Counted from the stretch's first letter, positions 13,713 to 23,182 are shown. The stretch is DNA of 30,763 nucleotides from Clostridia bacterium (GCA_017445115.1 JAFSUU010000015.1:1-30763), one strand, 5' to 3'. Numbers and translations are program-made. Notes: a model not told the origin generated them from the letters alone.

Positions 13713-14992
13713 TACTGTTTGTTTACTATCTTCGGCTCCGCGCCCGAAGTGATCGACTCCTTCGTCACGACCACCTCGGCGACGTCGTCCCGCGACGGGA
13801 CGTCGAACATGATCCCGGTCATCGTTTCCTCGATTATCGAGCGCAGACCGCGCGCGCCGGTCCCGCGTTCGATCGCCTTTTCGGCGACCGCGCGGAGCGC
13901 GTCTTCCTCGAACGTCAGCTTCACGCCGTCCATTCCGAGGAGCGCCTCGTACTGTTTTGTCAGAGAATTTCTCGGCTCCTTCAGGATACGCACGAGCGCG
14001 TCCGCGTCGAGCGCTTCGAGGCCGACGATGACGGGCAGTCTGCCGACGAGCTCGGGGATCAGCCCGAACTTCACGATATCGTGGGACGTGACGTCCCCGA
14101 AGATCTTCCGCGACAGCTTTTCCTTTTTGCTCTTCACCTCTCCGCCGAAGCCGATGGAAGACGAGCCGCGGCGAGCCTCGATTATCTGATCGAGATTGTC
14201 GAACGCGCCTCCGCAGATGAAGAGGATGTTCTCGGTGTTGATCTGAATGAAGTCCTGGTTCGGGTGCTTTCTGCCGCCCTGTGGAGGGACGTTTGCGACG
14301 GTCCCCTCGAGAATCTTGAGGAGCGCCTGCTGAACGCCCTCGCCCGACACGTCGCGTGTGATCGAGCGGTTTTCGCTCCGGCGGGATATCTTGTCGATCT
14401 CGTCGATATAGATGATCCCGCGCTCCGCCTCCTCGACGTCCCAGTCGGCGGCCTGAATGAGACGGAGCAGGATGTTCTCGACGTCCTCTCCGACGTACCC
14501 GGCCTCCGTCAGCGTCGTGGCGTCGGCGATCGCGAACGGAACGTTGAGCGTTTTGGCGAGCGTCTGCGCGAGGAACGTTTTTCCGACGCCGGTCGGGCCG
14601 ATGAGGAGCACGTTGCTCTTCTGAAGCTCGACGTCGTCCGCTCCGTCCGTTTTCTTTCCGTTCAGCTTTGCGCGCGCGTCGGCGTTGATCAGCCTCTTGT
14701 AGTGGTTGTAGACCGCGACGGAGAGAGTGATCTTCGCTTTATCCTGCCCGATGACGTATTCGTCGAGCGTTTCCTTGATCTTCTTCGGGGTGGGGAGATC
14801 CTCGCGCTTCAACCCCTTTTTCTCAACCGGCGCGGCCTTCATGTGATCGTATATGATGTCGTTGCACGCGTCGATACAGTTGTCGCAGATATAAAGACCG
14901 GTCGGAGAGGGGATGAGGAACAACACCTCGTTTTCGGTCCTTCCGCAGAAGGAGCACGCTCTTTTCGGTCTTCCGCTGTTACCGTTTGCCAT
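13712..14992 (-). CDS. clpX: ClpX, ATP-dependent unfoldase of the ClpXP protease
   Basis: The 426-residue length fits ClpX. The N-terminal zinc-binding domain is seen as CSFCGRTE...[10 protein letters not shown] (four Cys). The AAA+ module has Walker [12 protein letters not shown], Walker [12 protein letters not shown] and sensor/arginine-finger segments. ClpX recognises and unfolds substrates and feeds them to ClpP, which is encoded 19 bp upstream on the same strand. The order tig-clpP-clpX is common in bacteria. The stop lies next to the T-tract and hairpins at 13587-13699. Confidence 0.98.
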   Translation of the reverse strand: MANGNSGRPKRACSFCGRTENEVLFLIPSPTGLYICDNCIDACNDIIYDHMKAAPVEKKGLKREDLPTPKKIKETLDEYVIGQDKAKITLSVAVYNHYKRLINADARAKLNGKKTDGADDVELQKSNVLLIGPTGVGKTFLAQTLAKTLNVPFAIADATTLTEAGYVGEDVENILLRLIQAADWDVEEAERGIIYIDEIDKISRRSENRSITRDVSGEGVQQALLKILEGTVANVPPQGGRKHPNQDFIQINTENILFICGGAFDNLDQIIEARRGSSSIGFGGEVKSKKEKLSRKIFGDVTSHDIVKFGLIPELVGRLPVIVGLEALDADALVRILKEPRNSLTKQYEALLGMDGVKLTFEEDALRAVAEKAIERGTGARGLRSIIEETMTGIMFDVPSRDDVAEVVVTKESITSGAEPKIVNKQ

Positions 14993-15011
14993 TTGTCCTC
15001 CGGATCAGGCG

Positions 15012-15596
15012 TCAGGCGTGATGAGCGATTACGCGGTCGACAAGACCGTATTCGCGCGCCGCCTCGGCGCCCATGAAATTGTCGCGCTCCGTGTCCGCCT
15101 CGATGATCTCGATCGGCTTGCCGGTGTTCTCGGCGAGGATGCGGTTCAGCGTCTCGCGCGTCTTCAGGATGTGCTCGGCGTGGATCTTGATGTCGGACGC
15201 CTGACCCTGCGCGCCGCCGAGCGGCTGATGGATCATGATCTCGCTGTTCGGAAGGGCGAATCTCTTGCCCTTCGCGCCGGAGGAGAGAAGGAACGCGCCC
15301 ATGCTCGCCGCCATGCCGATACACGTCGTCGAAACGTCGCATTTGACGAAATTCATCGTGTCGTAGATAGCCATTCCCGCGGTGACGGAGCCTCCGGGGC
15401 TGTTGATATACAGATTGATGTCCTTGTCGGGGTCCTGCGCCTCGAGATAGAGGAGCTGGGCGACGACGAGCGACGCGGTGACGTCGTTGACCTCGTCGGC
15501 GAGAAAGACGATCCTGTCGTTGAGAAGACGGGAATAGATGTCGTAGGATCTTTCCCCTCTGTTTGTCTGTTCGATTACCATCGGAACGAGCGCCAT
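15012..15596 (-). CDS. clpP: ClpP, proteolytic subunit of Clp protease
   Basis: The 194-residue protein has the full ClpP catalytic triad: Ser98 in GMAASMGAF, His123 in [11 protein letters not shown] and Asp172 in ERDNFM. The substrate-binding strand [18 protein letters not shown] is present. It forms the barrel-shaped peptidase that works with ClpX (next gene) and other Clp ATPases in the cytoplasm. It is preceded by AAAGGCAGG and lies 69 bp behind trigger factor with a hairpin in between. Confidence 0.98.
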   Translation of the reverse strand: MALVPMVIEQTNRGERSYDIYSRLLNDRIVFLADEVNDVTASLVVAQLLYLEAQDPDKDINLYINSPGGSVTAGMAIYDTMNFVKCDVSTTCIGMAASMGAFLLSSGAKGKRFALPNSEIMIHQPLGGAQGQASDIKIHAEHILKTRETLNRILAENTGKPIEIIEADTERDNFMGAEAAREYGLVDRVIAHHA

Positions 15597-15630
15597 ACTG
15601 TAACCTGCCTTTCAGTTGAAAATATACGCG

Positions 15631-15656
15631 TACCGCTGTTCCGGGAAACAGCGGTA
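15631..15656 (-). other. Hairpin between trigger factor and clpP genes
   Basis: TACCGCTGTT (15631-15640) and AACAGCGGTA (15647-15656) form a perfect 10-bp stem with a 6-base loop, between the tig stop and the clpP start. The T-rich stretch behind it on the minus strand is broken by CGCG, so partial termination or RNA processing is more likely than a full stop. Confidence 0.5.
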
Positions 15657-15665
15657 TCGTTTATG

Positions 15666-17243
15666 TCAGCCTTCCGCTTTTTCGGTCTCTTTCTTTTTTG
15701 CGGGAGCTTTCTTCGCGGGAGCTTTCTTCGCGGGCTCCTTCTTTTCGCCGTCTTCAGCCTTCGCCGCCGGCTTCTTCGCCGCGGGCTTCTTTGCCGCCGG
15801 CTTCTTCGAGGGCTCCGCCTTCGGGGCCTCTTCCGCTTTCGCCGCCGCGGGCTTCTTTGCCGCGGGCTTCTTCGCGGGCGCCTTCTTTTCGGGCTCGGCT
15901 TCGCCCTCCGCCGTCTCCGCCTTCTTCGCGGGAGCTTTCTTCGCGGCGGGTTTCTTTGCGGTCTTGCCGGTGATCTTCGCCTTTTCCTTTATGAAGTCCG
16001 CCGCTTTCTTGACCTTGAGGTCCTCGGCGACGCCGTCGCGTCCCACGGCTTCCTTGACCTTGTCGACTTCCATACCGTACGCCTCGGCGAGACGACCGTA
16101 CTCCTCGTCGATCTCCTCGTCGGAGGCGGTGAAGCCCTCGAGCTCGGCGATCTTTTCAAGCGCGAGGCGCGACTTGACCTGACGCTCGGCGTCCGGACGC
16201 ATCTGCTTCTTCAGCGTTTCGAGATCGAGTCCGGTGTACTTGAAATAAGTGTTGAGATCGAGGCCCTGCATACGGAGACGGGTCTCGTAGTCGCGGACGA
16301 AGTTTTCGGTTTCGGTCTCGAACATCGCCTCGGGGATATCAGCCTCGAGCTTTTCCGTGACCGCCTCGAGAAGCTGATCCTCCACCTTCTTGTCGGCCGT
16401 CTTTTCGTTTCTCTCCTTGAGTTTCGCCGCGATATCCTTCTTGTATTCATCGAGGGTATCGAATTCGGACACGTCGCGCGCGAATTCGTCGTCGAGCTCG
16501 GGAAGCTCGTTGAACTTGACGCCGTTCAGACGGCACTTGAAGACCGCTTCCTTGCCCGCGAGCTCCTCGGCGTGGTATTCCTTCGGGAACGTGACGTTGA
16601 CGTCGAACTCGTCGCCGACGCTGTGGCCGATGACCTGCTCCTCAAAGCCGGGGATGAACTGACCGGAGCCGAGCTTCAGATCGTGACCCTTGTCGGCGCC
16701 GCCCTTGAAGGGAACTCCGCCGACGAAGCCCTCATAGTCGATGTTCGCGATATCGCCGTTTTCGGCGGGACGGTCGGTGATCTCGATCATTCTCGCGTTG
16801 CGGTTCCTGACTCTCTCGATCTCCGCGTCGACCTCGGAGTCGTTCACCGCCTCGACCTCACGGGTGACGGGGATACCCGCGTAATCCTTTATATTCACGT
16901 CGGGCTTCGTGTAGAACGTGGCGGTCAGCGTGACGCCGTTCTCGTCGATCGACTCGACGTCGAAAGCGGGACGGCTGACGATCGTCTTTTCAAAGCTCCC
17001 GATCGCGTTCTCGTACGCGGCGGGAAGGATCTCGTTCACCGCGTCCTCGTGGAAGATATCGCGTCCGTACATCTTCTCGATGATGGCGCGGGGAGCCTTG
17101 CCCTTGCGGAACCCGGGAACCGTGATGTTTCTCGACGCTTTCCTGAAAACTTTGTTGAGCGCCTCGTCAAAGGCGGCGCGGTCGGCGTCGAAGGTGATCT
17201 TGTACTGATTGTCGCCCAGTTGTTCGGTTTTCTTCAAACTCAT
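15666..17243 (-). CDS. tig: Trigger factor with an unusual Lys/Ala/Pro-rich C-terminal tail
   Basis: Residues 1-~427 are a complete trigger factor, the ribosome-bound chaperone for nascent chains. The ribosome-docking signature GFRKGKAP is at 44-51, the FKBP-type prolyl isomerase domain at about 155-240 (with GSGQFIPGFEEQVIGHSVGD), and the helical chaperone domain follows. Residues 428-525 are extra: about 98 residues of KKPAAKK/APAKK-type repeats interrupted by acidic spacers (EGEAEPE, AEDGEKKE). Typical trigger factors end near 430-450. The tail resembles those of histone H1-like and some bacterial DNA/RNA-binding proteins and could give nucleic-acid or ribosome affinity. A consensus promoter and GGAGGA precede the gene. 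Confidence 0.96.
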   Translation of the reverse strand: MSLKKTEQLGDNQYKITFDADRAAFDEALNKVFRKASRNITVPGFRKGKAPRAIIEKMYGRDIFHEDAVNEILPAAYENAIGSFEKTIVSRPAFDVESIDENGVTLTATFYTKPDVNIKDYAGIPVTREVEAVNDSEVDAEIERVRNRNARMIEITDRPAENGDIANIDYEGFVGGVPFKGGADKGHDLKLGSGQFIPGFEEQVIGHSVGDEFDVNVTFPKEYHAEELAGKEAVFKCRLNGVKFNELPELDDEFARDVSEFDTLDEYKKDIAAKLKERNEKTADKKVEDQLLEAVTEKLEADIPEAMFETETENFVRDYETRLRMQGLDLNTYFKYTGLDLETLKKQMRPDAERQVKSRLALEKIAELEGFTASDEEIDEEYGRLAEAYGMEVDKVKEAVGRDGVAEDLKVKKAADFIKEKAKITGKTAKKPAAKKAPAKKAETAEGEAEPEKKAPAKKPAAKKPAAAKAEEAPKAEPSKKPAAKKPAAKKPAAKAEDGEKKEPAKKAPAKKAPAKKKETEKAEG

Positions 17244-17286
17244 TCTTTATTTCCTCCGGAATTATGTACTTAGAGCATACATAGTT

Positions 17287-17315
17287 ATTTTATCTAAATT
17301 TGCAAAATTTGTCAA
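17287..17315 (-). promoter_or_regulatory. Promoter of tig-clpP-clpX
   Basis: On the minus strand TTGACA (17315-17310) and TAAAAT (17292-17287) are separated by exactly 17 bp, about 45 bp before the tig start. Confidence 0.8.
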
Positions 17316-17384
17316 TAAGCAGTTATTGATAGAAAAGAGGCCGTCTTTTTTCGTACTATGGCGAAAAGCACCAAACGGAGCGGT

Positions 17385-18116
17385 TCAGAGGACGCGGAGG
17401 GGCGTGAAATCGAGAAAATCCGCCGAGACGAGCGTCATCGGGATGCCGTCCGTCTCCGTCGTCCGGGGGACGGTATAGTTTCCGTGAACGTGACCGAAAA
17501 AGCACCGGCTGACGCCGTATTCCCGAAGGAGAGAGACCATCTCACCGACGCGGAAGCCCTCGAAGGCGGGAGGGAAGTGAAGGAACGCGAAGATCGGGAG
17601 CGGATCGCCGCCGATCCTTTGCCGCTCTTTCACCGCCGCGTCGAGACTCGCCCTGAGACGGATCGCCTCGCGGGAGGAGAGCTTTTCAAAATCGGCGTCG
17701 GCGAGCGTTTTCGACGTCATCAGCCGCTCCTCGGGGAACCATCCTCTCGTCCCGGCGATCACCGCCCCCTCGGCGGCGTACGCGTTGTTGTGAAGGAATC
17801 TGACGGTACGGACTCCGATCGAGGAGAGATAGCTCTCCATTTTCGAGACGGACGTCCACCAGAGGTCGTGGTTCCCTTTTCCGACGATCTTTTCGCCGGG
17901 AAGGGAATCGAGAAAGAGGAAATCGTCCTTCGCCTCGTCAAGACGCATCGCCCACGAGATGTCGCCGGGGATAACGACGGTGTCGCCGCCGCCGACGACG
18001 GCGCGCCATCTTTTTTCGATCTTTTCGGTATATCCCTGCCATCTGTGGCCGAAAACGTCCATTTTTTTCGGGACGGCGAGAGAGAGGTGCAGATCGGCGA
18101 TCGTAAAGAGAGCCAT
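17385..18116 (-). CDS. Calcineurin-like metallophosphoesterase
   Basis: The 243-residue protein shows all metal-binding blocks of the calcineurin-like superfamily in order: DLHL (8-11), GDISWA near residue 52, GNHDLWW near 80, a later His region (FLHFPP) and GHVHG near 211. No signal peptide is visible, so it is cytoplasmic. The substrate cannot be told from sequence. It is the last gene of a seven-gene minus-strand operon and follows thrC with a 1-bp gap, so it is probably cotranscribed. Confidence 0.88.
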   Translation of the reverse strand: MALFTIADLHLSLAVPKKMDVFGHRWQGYTEKIEKRWRAVVGGGDTVVIPGDISWAMRLDEAKDDFLFLDSLPGEKIVGKGNHDLWWTSVSKMESYLSSIGVRTVRFLHNNAYAAEGAVIAGTRGWFPEERLMTSKTLADADFEKLSSREAIRLRASLDAAVKERQRIGGDPLPIFAFLHFPPAFEGFRVGEMVSLLREYGVSRCFFGHVHGNYTVPRTTETDGIPMTLVSADFLDFTPLRVL

Positions 18117-18117
18117 A

Positions 18118-19599
18118 TCAGCCGAAGATCGCCGTTTCCATACGCGACGGCTCGACGGTGTCGCGGAACCGGACGGGCAGGTCGAGGGTGCGGAGGAGCG
18201 GAGCCGGAGGCTCGGTCCCCGTCGCGGCTGACAGAGCGCCGAAGACGGCGCGCGGGTCGCTTTCCGCCGTCTCTTTCCCGAGCGCGCGGAGCACGTCGGC
18301 GGGGAATTTGTACGGGCTCGCGGTCGACACGACGACCATCGGCGTCCGGTCGCCCGTCTCGCGGGCGTATTTTCCGGCGCAGCGGAACGCGACGGACGAG
18401 TGCGGATCGGCGAGGTATCCGTATTTTTCGCGGATCTCCCCGATCGTCCCGAGCGTTTCGTCCTCGTCGGCGAAGTACCCCGAGAAAACGGAGCGGACGG
18501 AGCCGATAAGGCTGTCGGGGACGCGGTACGACCCCTTGTCGCCGAGCTCCTTCATGAAGCGCGCCGTGGCGTCGGGGCCGCCGAGGACGAAGAGGAGCCG
18601 TTCGAGGTTGCTCGAAATGAGGATATCCATCGACGGCGAAACGGTGCGGAAGAATTCTCTGTTTCTGTCGTAAACGCCGGTGTTTATGAAATCGGTGAGA
18701 ACGCGGTTTGAGTTCGACGCGCAGACGAGGCGGCCGACGGGCAGTCCCATCATCCGGGCAAGGAACGCGGCGAAGATATTGCCGAAGTTTCCCGTCGGCA
18801 CGGTGAAGTTCACCGGGTCGCCGACGGAGACCGCCCCGCGCGCCGCGAGGTCGCAGTACGCGGAGAAGTAGTAGACGATCTGCGGGGCGAGTCTGCCCCA
18901 GTTTATCGAGTTTGCGCTCGAAAAGAACATATTTTCGGCATTTGCCTTTTCAGCGAGCCCCGGATCGGAGAAGATACGCTTCACGCCTGTCTGGGCGTCG
19001 TCGAAATTGCCCTTCACGGCGCAAACGCGGACGTTTCCGCCCTCCTGCGTCGTCATCTGCATCTTCTGCATCGGGGAGACGCCGTCCTCGGGGTAGAATA
19101 CGGTTATCCTGACGCCGTCGACGTCGCGGAATCCCTCGAGCGCCGCTTTTCCGGTGTCGCCGGACGTGGCGACGAGGATGTGAGCCGTCCGCGTCTCGCC
19201 GGTCATACGGAGCGCGCCGGAGAGAAGGCGCGGCATATACTGGAGCGCCATATCCTTGAAGGCGCACGTCGGACCGTGCCAGAGCTCGAGCGAGAACAAG
19301 CCGTCCGCGACCTCGCGAAGCGGCGCGGCGCCGCCGGGGAACCGCTCGTCGCGGTACGCCTCGTCAGCGTACCCGGCGAGGGTACCGTATCCGTAATCGG
19401 GAAGGAGAAGGGAGAGGATAAACGCCGCTCTTTCCTCGTATTTCATCCCGACGAGTTTTTCCGTATCTTCCTTGCTTATCCGCGGGACCGCGTCGGGGAC
19501 GAAAAGCCCGCCGTCCGGCGCGAGGCCTCTTTTTATCGCCTCCGCGGAGCTGACGGAAAAAGCGCCGCGGATATCTCTCGTGCTTACGTATTTTATCAT
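18118..19599 (-). CDS. thrC: Threonine synthase
   Basis: Converts O-phosphohomoserine to threonine with pyridoxal phosphate, the last step of threonine synthesis. The start is set at ATG 19599, where ATGA overlaps the dipeptidase stop and AGAGGA lies 8 bases upstream; an ATG three codons earlier would touch that site. The protein of 493 residues begins MIKYVSTRDI, the family N-terminus. It has the PLP lysine motif GPTCAFKDMALQ (Lys115) and SSANSINWGRLAPQIVYYF, the clostridial/E. coli-type threonine synthase pattern, and PTGNFGNIFAA for phosphate binding. No regulatory leader is visible within the operon. Confidence 0.95.
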   Translation of the reverse strand: MIKYVSTRDIRGAFSVSSAEAIKRGLAPDGGLFVPDAVPRISKEDTEKLVGMKYEERAAFILSLLLPDYGYGTLAGYADEAYRDERFPGGAAPLREVADGLFSLELWHGPTCAFKDMALQYMPRLLSGALRMTGETRTAHILVATSGDTGKAALEGFRDVDGVRITVFYPEDGVSPMQKMQMTTQEGGNVRVCAVKGNFDDAQTGVKRIFSDPGLAEKANAENMFFSSANSINWGRLAPQIVYYFSAYCDLAARGAVSVGDPVNFTVPTGNFGNIFAAFLARMMGLPVGRLVCASNSNRVLTDFINTGVYDRNREFFRTVSPSMDILISSNLERLLFVLGGPDATARFMKELGDKGSYRVPDSLIGSVRSVFSGYFADEDETLGTIGEIREKYGYLADPHSSVAFRCAGKYARETGDRTPMVVVSTASPYKFPADVLRALGKETAESDPRAVFGALSAATGTEPPAPLLRTLDLPVRFRDTVEPSRMETAIFG

Positions 19600-20528
19600 T
19601 TTTCGCATCCTCTCATTTTGCGGATCTTTTCAAAATATGAACGCGCGTTGCCGAAAAAAACGCCGTCGACCGTCTCTTCCCGGACGCCGCGTGACAGCAG
19701 CGCGCCGCGCAGGACTCCGAGCTTCGAGACGTCGCCGATATCGCGCGGGGCGATCCCGATCCCGTCGAAATCGCATCCGAGCGCGACCTTGTCCTCGCCG
19801 AGCTTTTCAAGATAGTACATTATGTGACGGACGACGTCCTCCGAGGTGACGGACTCCGCGTCCGCGGCGAGATGGCGGGGGTAGAGACTCACTCCGACGA
19901 TCCCGCCCGACTCCCTTATGATATCGAGCTCGCCGTCCGTGAGGTTCCTTGTGTGCGGGAACACGGAGTAGGCGTTCGAGTGGGTCGCCGTGACCGGCAT
20001 TCCGTACGAGGACAGGATGGCGGCGATCTGCGCCGTCGATTTTCTCGACGCGTGGGAGACGTCGACCGGAACGCCGCGCGAGGCGAGGGCCGTGACTACG
20101 TCCTTTCCGAACGGCGTCAGCCCTTCGTCCGTGTCGTGGGCGCCTCCGATGCACGTCGATCCTCCCCACAGCGGGGTGACGAGCCCGACGCCCGCCCGAA
20201 GGAGCGCGTCGAGCCTTCCCGCGTCGCCTCCGAGGATCCTTGCGTCCTCGACGGTCAGGGTGAAGTTCGCGGTCAGCGGGTCGCCCGTCGCGCCGACGGT
20301 GAATCCGATCTCCTCGGCTCCGCGGCGGAACGCGTCGGCGGTGCGGAAAAAGCACGCGAAGCCGTCCTCGTCGCTCATCCTCTCCGGGACGCAGAACGCG
20401 GCGAGCTGACGGTATTCCGTGACGTCCTTCAGCTTATCCTTCGTAATGTGGAGCTCTCCCGAGCGAAGGCTCCCGCCGCCGAGATAATACCTGAGCGGCG
20501 TGTCGCAGTGTAAATCGAATAGTTTCAT
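19596..20528 (-). CDS. Membrane-dipeptidase family (M19) zinc dipeptidase
   Basis: The 310-residue protein has the M19 pattern: the HxD pair in LFDLHCDTPLRYY (His7, Asp9), the bridging Glu in LTVEDARIL, later His residues in VDVSHASRKS and VTATHSNAYSVFPHTRNL, and the Asp in LGCDFDGIG. No signal peptide is present, so it is probably cytoplasmic and hydrolyses dipeptides, possibly including D-amino-acid ones. It is coupled to thrC by an ATGA overlap and lies 3 bp behind the yraN gene. Confidence 0.93.
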   Translation of the reverse strand: MKLFDLHCDTPLRYYLGGGSLRSGELHITKDKLKDVTEYRQLAAFCVPERMSDEDGFACFFRTADAFRRGAEEIGFTVGATGDPLTANFTLTVEDARILGGDAGRLDALLRAGVGLVTPLWGGSTCIGGAHDTDEGLTPFGKDVVTALASRGVPVDVSHASRKSTAQIAAILSSYGMPVTATHSNAYSVFPHTRNLTDGELDIIRESGGIVGVSLYPRHLAADAESVTSEDVVRHIMYYLEKLGEDKVALGCDFDGIGIAPRDIGDVSKLGVLRGALLSRGVREETVDGVFFGNARSYFEKIRKMRGCEK

Positions 20529-20531
20529 AAT

Positions 20532-20951
20532 TCAATATCGCCGCGGGTGTACCGCGTTCGGAAAATGGCGGATCTCGAGGGCGCGGAAGCCGTCGCTCGA
20601 CGGGTCGGCGTAGACCTCGACGATATCGATGCGCGGCTGAAGCCCCTCGCACTCCTTTTTGTGGCTGTACATATATCCTCTGACGGCGTAAAGAAGGTTA
20701 TCCCTCTTCCTCGCGTTGACGGCGTCGCCGGGTCTGCCGTACGGGCTGTCCGAATCCGGCGTCTGCGTCCTCGTCTTGACCTCGACGAAAAGGATCATTC
20801 CCTGACCGACGGCTATGAGGTCGATCTCCTTCCTCCCGACGAAAACGTTCCTCGCCGTCGTCCGGAATCCCTTTTTGAGGAGATACCGCGCCGCCGCCGC
20901 CTCGCCCTCTTTTCCGAAATCGCGGGAGCTTGTTCCTCCGTGATCCCTCAT
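20532..20951 (-). CDS. YraN/UPF0102-family endonuclease-like protein
   Basis: The open frame extends further upstream, but ATG 20951 overlaps the rnhB stop (ATGA) and gives the typical UPF0102 start (RDFGKEGEAAAARYLLKKGF) after a short N-terminus, 139 residues in all. The PD-(D/E)xK-type nuclease core is visible as EIDLIA...ILFVEVKTR, followed by AVNARKRDNLLYAVRGYM. The family usually lies next to rnhB, as here. Its biological role is not well established; DNA processing or repair is likely. Confidence 0.9.
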   Translation of the reverse strand: MRDHGGTSSRDFGKEGEAAAARYLLKKGFRTTARNVFVGRKEIDLIAVGQGMILFVEVKTRTQTPDSDSPYGRPGDAVNARKRDNLLYAVRGYMYSHKKECEGLQPRIDIVEVYADPSSDGFRALEIRHFPNAVHPRRY

Positions 20952-21595
20952 TTTGAGGAAACTCCCGCGGCGCGCGCCGCCTCCTCGAGCTTTTCGCGGT
21001 CGCGTTCGAGAAACGAGAGGAACGATCTTCTGTGAACGGGAGACGGGCCGTTGACGAAGACGGCGAGCTTGTGCTCCGGCGTCGGGTAACCCATGTGGCG
21101 GGCGAATCCGTACGCCGGATACTCGGCGTCGAGCTTTTTCATTATGCGGTCTCTCGTCACTTTTGCGAGGACCGACGCCGCGGCGATCGACTGCGACTTT
21201 CCGTCGCCCTTGACGACCGCCTCCGCGGGGACGTCGAATCCCTTTTTTTGATTGCCGTCGATGAGGAGAAAGGCGGGATCGGCGCCGGTCGCCGCGACCG
21301 CCCGCCTCATCGCGAGCAGGGACGCCTCGAGGATGTTGATCCGGTCGATCTCGCCCTCGTCCGCGAGGCCGACGCCCCAGAAGAGAGCGGTTTTCGTTAT
21401 AACGTCGTAAAGCGCCTCGCGCTTTTTTTCGGTGAGCTTTTTTGAGTCGTCGAGCCCTTCGATCACGGCGTCCTCCGGCAGGATGCACGCTCCGGCGACG
21501 ACGGGTCCCGCGAGAGGCCCGCGTCCCGCCTCGTCGACGCCGCAGACGAGTCCGTACCGCTTCTGATATTTCAGGTCGAACGTAAGGTCGAGCAT
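20948..21595 (-). CDS. rnhB: Ribonuclease HII
   Basis: The 215-residue protein has the RNase HII signature CGVDEAGRGPLAGPVVAGACIL with the catalytic Asp-Glu pair, plus DSKKLTEKKRE, LLIDGNQ and SIAAASVLAKVTRD. It removes RNA from RNA-DNA hybrids and single ribonucleotides from DNA. It lies 1 bp after rbgA and overlaps yraN, a widespread gene order in Bacillota. Confidence 0.97.
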   Translation of the reverse strand: MLDLTFDLKYQKRYGLVCGVDEAGRGPLAGPVVAGACILPEDAVIEGLDDSKKLTEKKREALYDVITKTALFWGVGLADEGEIDRINILEASLLAMRRAVAATGADPAFLLIDGNQKKGFDVPAEAVVKGDGKSQSIAAASVLAKVTRDRIMKKLDAEYPAYGFARHMGYPTPEHKLAVFVNGPSPVHRRSFLSFLERDREKLEEAARAAGVSSK

Positions 21596-21596
21596 C

Positions 21597-22472
21597 TTAT
21601 TCCTCCGGGGTCTCGAGCGAGATCCGACCGAGCTTTCCTCCGCGGAATTCGTCGAGAATGATGTTTGCGGCGCGCTCCGTGTCGAGCTCGCCGCCGGAGA
21701 TCAGGAAACCCCTCTTTTTCGCGACGGCGCGGAGCAGGTCGTGCGGTCCGAGCCCTTCGAGCGATCCGGGATCGAGCTTGTATCTCGCCGTAAAAAGAGC
21801 GGGATAAAGGGAAAAAAGGCGGACGCAAAGCTCGCCCGCGAGCATCTCCGTGTCGAGGATCGCGTCGCGGATCGCCCCGGTGAACGCGAGGTTCCGCCCC
21901 GTTTCGGGGTCCTCGAACTTCGGCCAGAGGACGCCCGGCATATCGAGCAGGTCGATCCCGCCCGACGCGGCGACCCACTGCTTTGAGAGCGTGACGCCCG
22001 GGCGGTCCTCGACGCGCGCTTTTTTCGCGCCCGAGAGGCGGTTGACGAGGGACGATTTGCCGACGTTCGGGATGCCGAGGATCATAGCGCGGATCTTTCT
22101 TCCGCTCATCCCTTTTTCGCTGAATTTTTCGAGCTTTTCACGCAGGATCGAGGCGCACGCCTGACCGATCTTTCCGACGCCGTCGCCGGTGATGCAGTCG
22201 ATGGCGACGGCGTGCGCTCCGTCCCTCTTATACCGGGCGATCCAGCTTTTCGTGACCTCCGGGTCGGCGAGAGACGATTTGTTGAGCAGGGTGAGCGTCG
22301 GGCGCGTCGCGGTGAGACGCTCGATCTCGGGGTTTTTTGAGCTCCTCGGGATACGGGCGTCGAGAAGCTCGAGGACGATATCGCAGAACGAGATGTTTTC
22401 CGATATCATCCTCCGCGTTTTCGCCATGTGCCCCGGAAACCAGTTTATGTTTTCGGATACGTTGTCGTTCAT
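21597..22472 (-). CDS. rbgA: Ribosome biogenesis GTPase RbgA (YlqF)
   Basis: The 291-residue protein has the circularly permuted GTPase order: NINWFPGHMAKTRRMI at the N-terminus, then the G4-like LLNKSSLAD, G1 GIPNVGKSSLVNRL and G3 DMPGVLWPKF. A C-terminal helical RNA-binding part follows. RbgA assists late assembly of the large ribosomal subunit. It starts 5 bp after the lepB stop, within the minus-strand operon. Confidence 0.96.
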   Translation of the reverse strand: MNDNVSENINWFPGHMAKTRRMISENISFCDIVLELLDARIPRSSKNPEIERLTATRPTLTLLNKSSLADPEVTKSWIARYKRDGAHAVAIDCITGDGVGKIGQACASILREKLEKFSEKGMSGRKIRAMILGIPNVGKSSLVNRLSGAKKARVEDRPGVTLSKQWVAASGGIDLLDMPGVLWPKFEDPETGRNLAFTGAIRDAILDTEMLAGELCVRLFSLYPALFTARYKLDPGSLEGLGPHDLLRAVAKKRGFLISGGELDTERAANIILDEFRGGKLGRISLETPEE

Positions 22473-22477
22473 ACCGT

Positions 22478-23137
22478 TTATTTACCGGAGAAAGGATTCT
22501 TGAAGGCGGAGAGCTTGTTGAACGGCCAGACGCGGGCGTAGACCTTCCCGACGATACAGCGCTCGTCGATCAGACCTATCCCCTGAAGGCGGCTGTCCGC
22601 GGAGTTGTTCCTGTTGTCGCCCATGACGAAGACGTGACCGGGCGTCACGGTGACGGAGGCGACTCCGTCCTTTACCGTCATATGAGATCCGAAATAGTAG
22701 ATCGGATCGGTCGTCAGGTTGCGGTACGTCTCGTTGATCGGTTCGCCGTCGACGGTGACGTCGCCGGTCTTGACGTCGATCCCGACCGTCTGTCCCTCCG
22801 TGGCGATCACGCGCTTGACGAGCGGCTTTCTGTATCTCTCGGCGGCGACGGGGCTCTGGAAGACGATGATATCGCCGCGCGTCGGGGTGTAGAAGAGATC
22901 GGACACGACGAGATATTCGCCCGTGTGGAGCGTGTTTTCCATCGACGGACCGTCGACGATGTTGAGGCGCAGGACAAAAGAGAAGCAGAGAATGACGATG
23001 ACCGTAATGGCGCCCATCATCTCGCAGAGATCATAGAGAAATCCCGCGAATTTCATTCCGGCGGAGGGTCCTCCCTCCGGCTGCGCTTCCGCGGCTTCGG
23101 TCGGCTCGGTTTTTTCGATTTCTTCGTTCATTTTCAC
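22478..23137 (-). CDS. lepB: Type I signal peptidase
   Basis: The 219-residue protein has a ~28-residue acidic cytoplasmic N-terminus, one membrane segment (about 37-58), then the catalytic Ser65 in VDGPSMENTL and Lys109 in KRVIATEGQTV, and the GHVFVMGDNRNNSADSR box. It removes signal peptides from exported proteins at the outer face of the membrane. It is first in the seven-gene operon and follows an extended -10 promoter and a GGAGAG site. Confidence 0.96.
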   Translation of the reverse strand: MKMNEEIEKTEPTEAAEAQPEGGPSAGMKFAGFLYDLCEMMGAITVIVILCFSFVLRLNIVDGPSMENTLHTGEYLVVSDLFYTPTRGDIIVFQSPVAAERYRKPLVKRVIATEGQTVGIDVKTGDVTVDGEPINETYRNLTTDPIYYFGSHMTVKDGVASVTVTPGHVFVMGDNRNNSADSRLQGIGLIDERCIVGKVYARVWPFNKLSAFKNPFSGK

Positions 23138-23182
23138 TCTCCGGTTTCCTTTGTTTTGTTATCAAAAGTATTTAACTTTATT

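Noticed and set aside
15690..15970. Tandem-repeat or CRISPR-like array in the tig 3' region
   Set aside because: The repetition is codon-level KPA repeats within the tig frame, not a repeat-spacer array. I saw no CRISPR array, tRNA or rRNA gene in the window.
14913..17273. 786-codon plus-strand frame, and other long frames opposite clpX, clpP and tig
   Set aside because: They are mirror frames of clear housekeeping genes in GC-rich sequence, with Leu/Arg-rich translations and no family features.
20952..21488. Upstream extension of the yraN frame
   Set aside because: It lies antiparallel in frame terms within rnhB coding sequence; the ATGA overlap at 20951 and family N-terminus set the real start.
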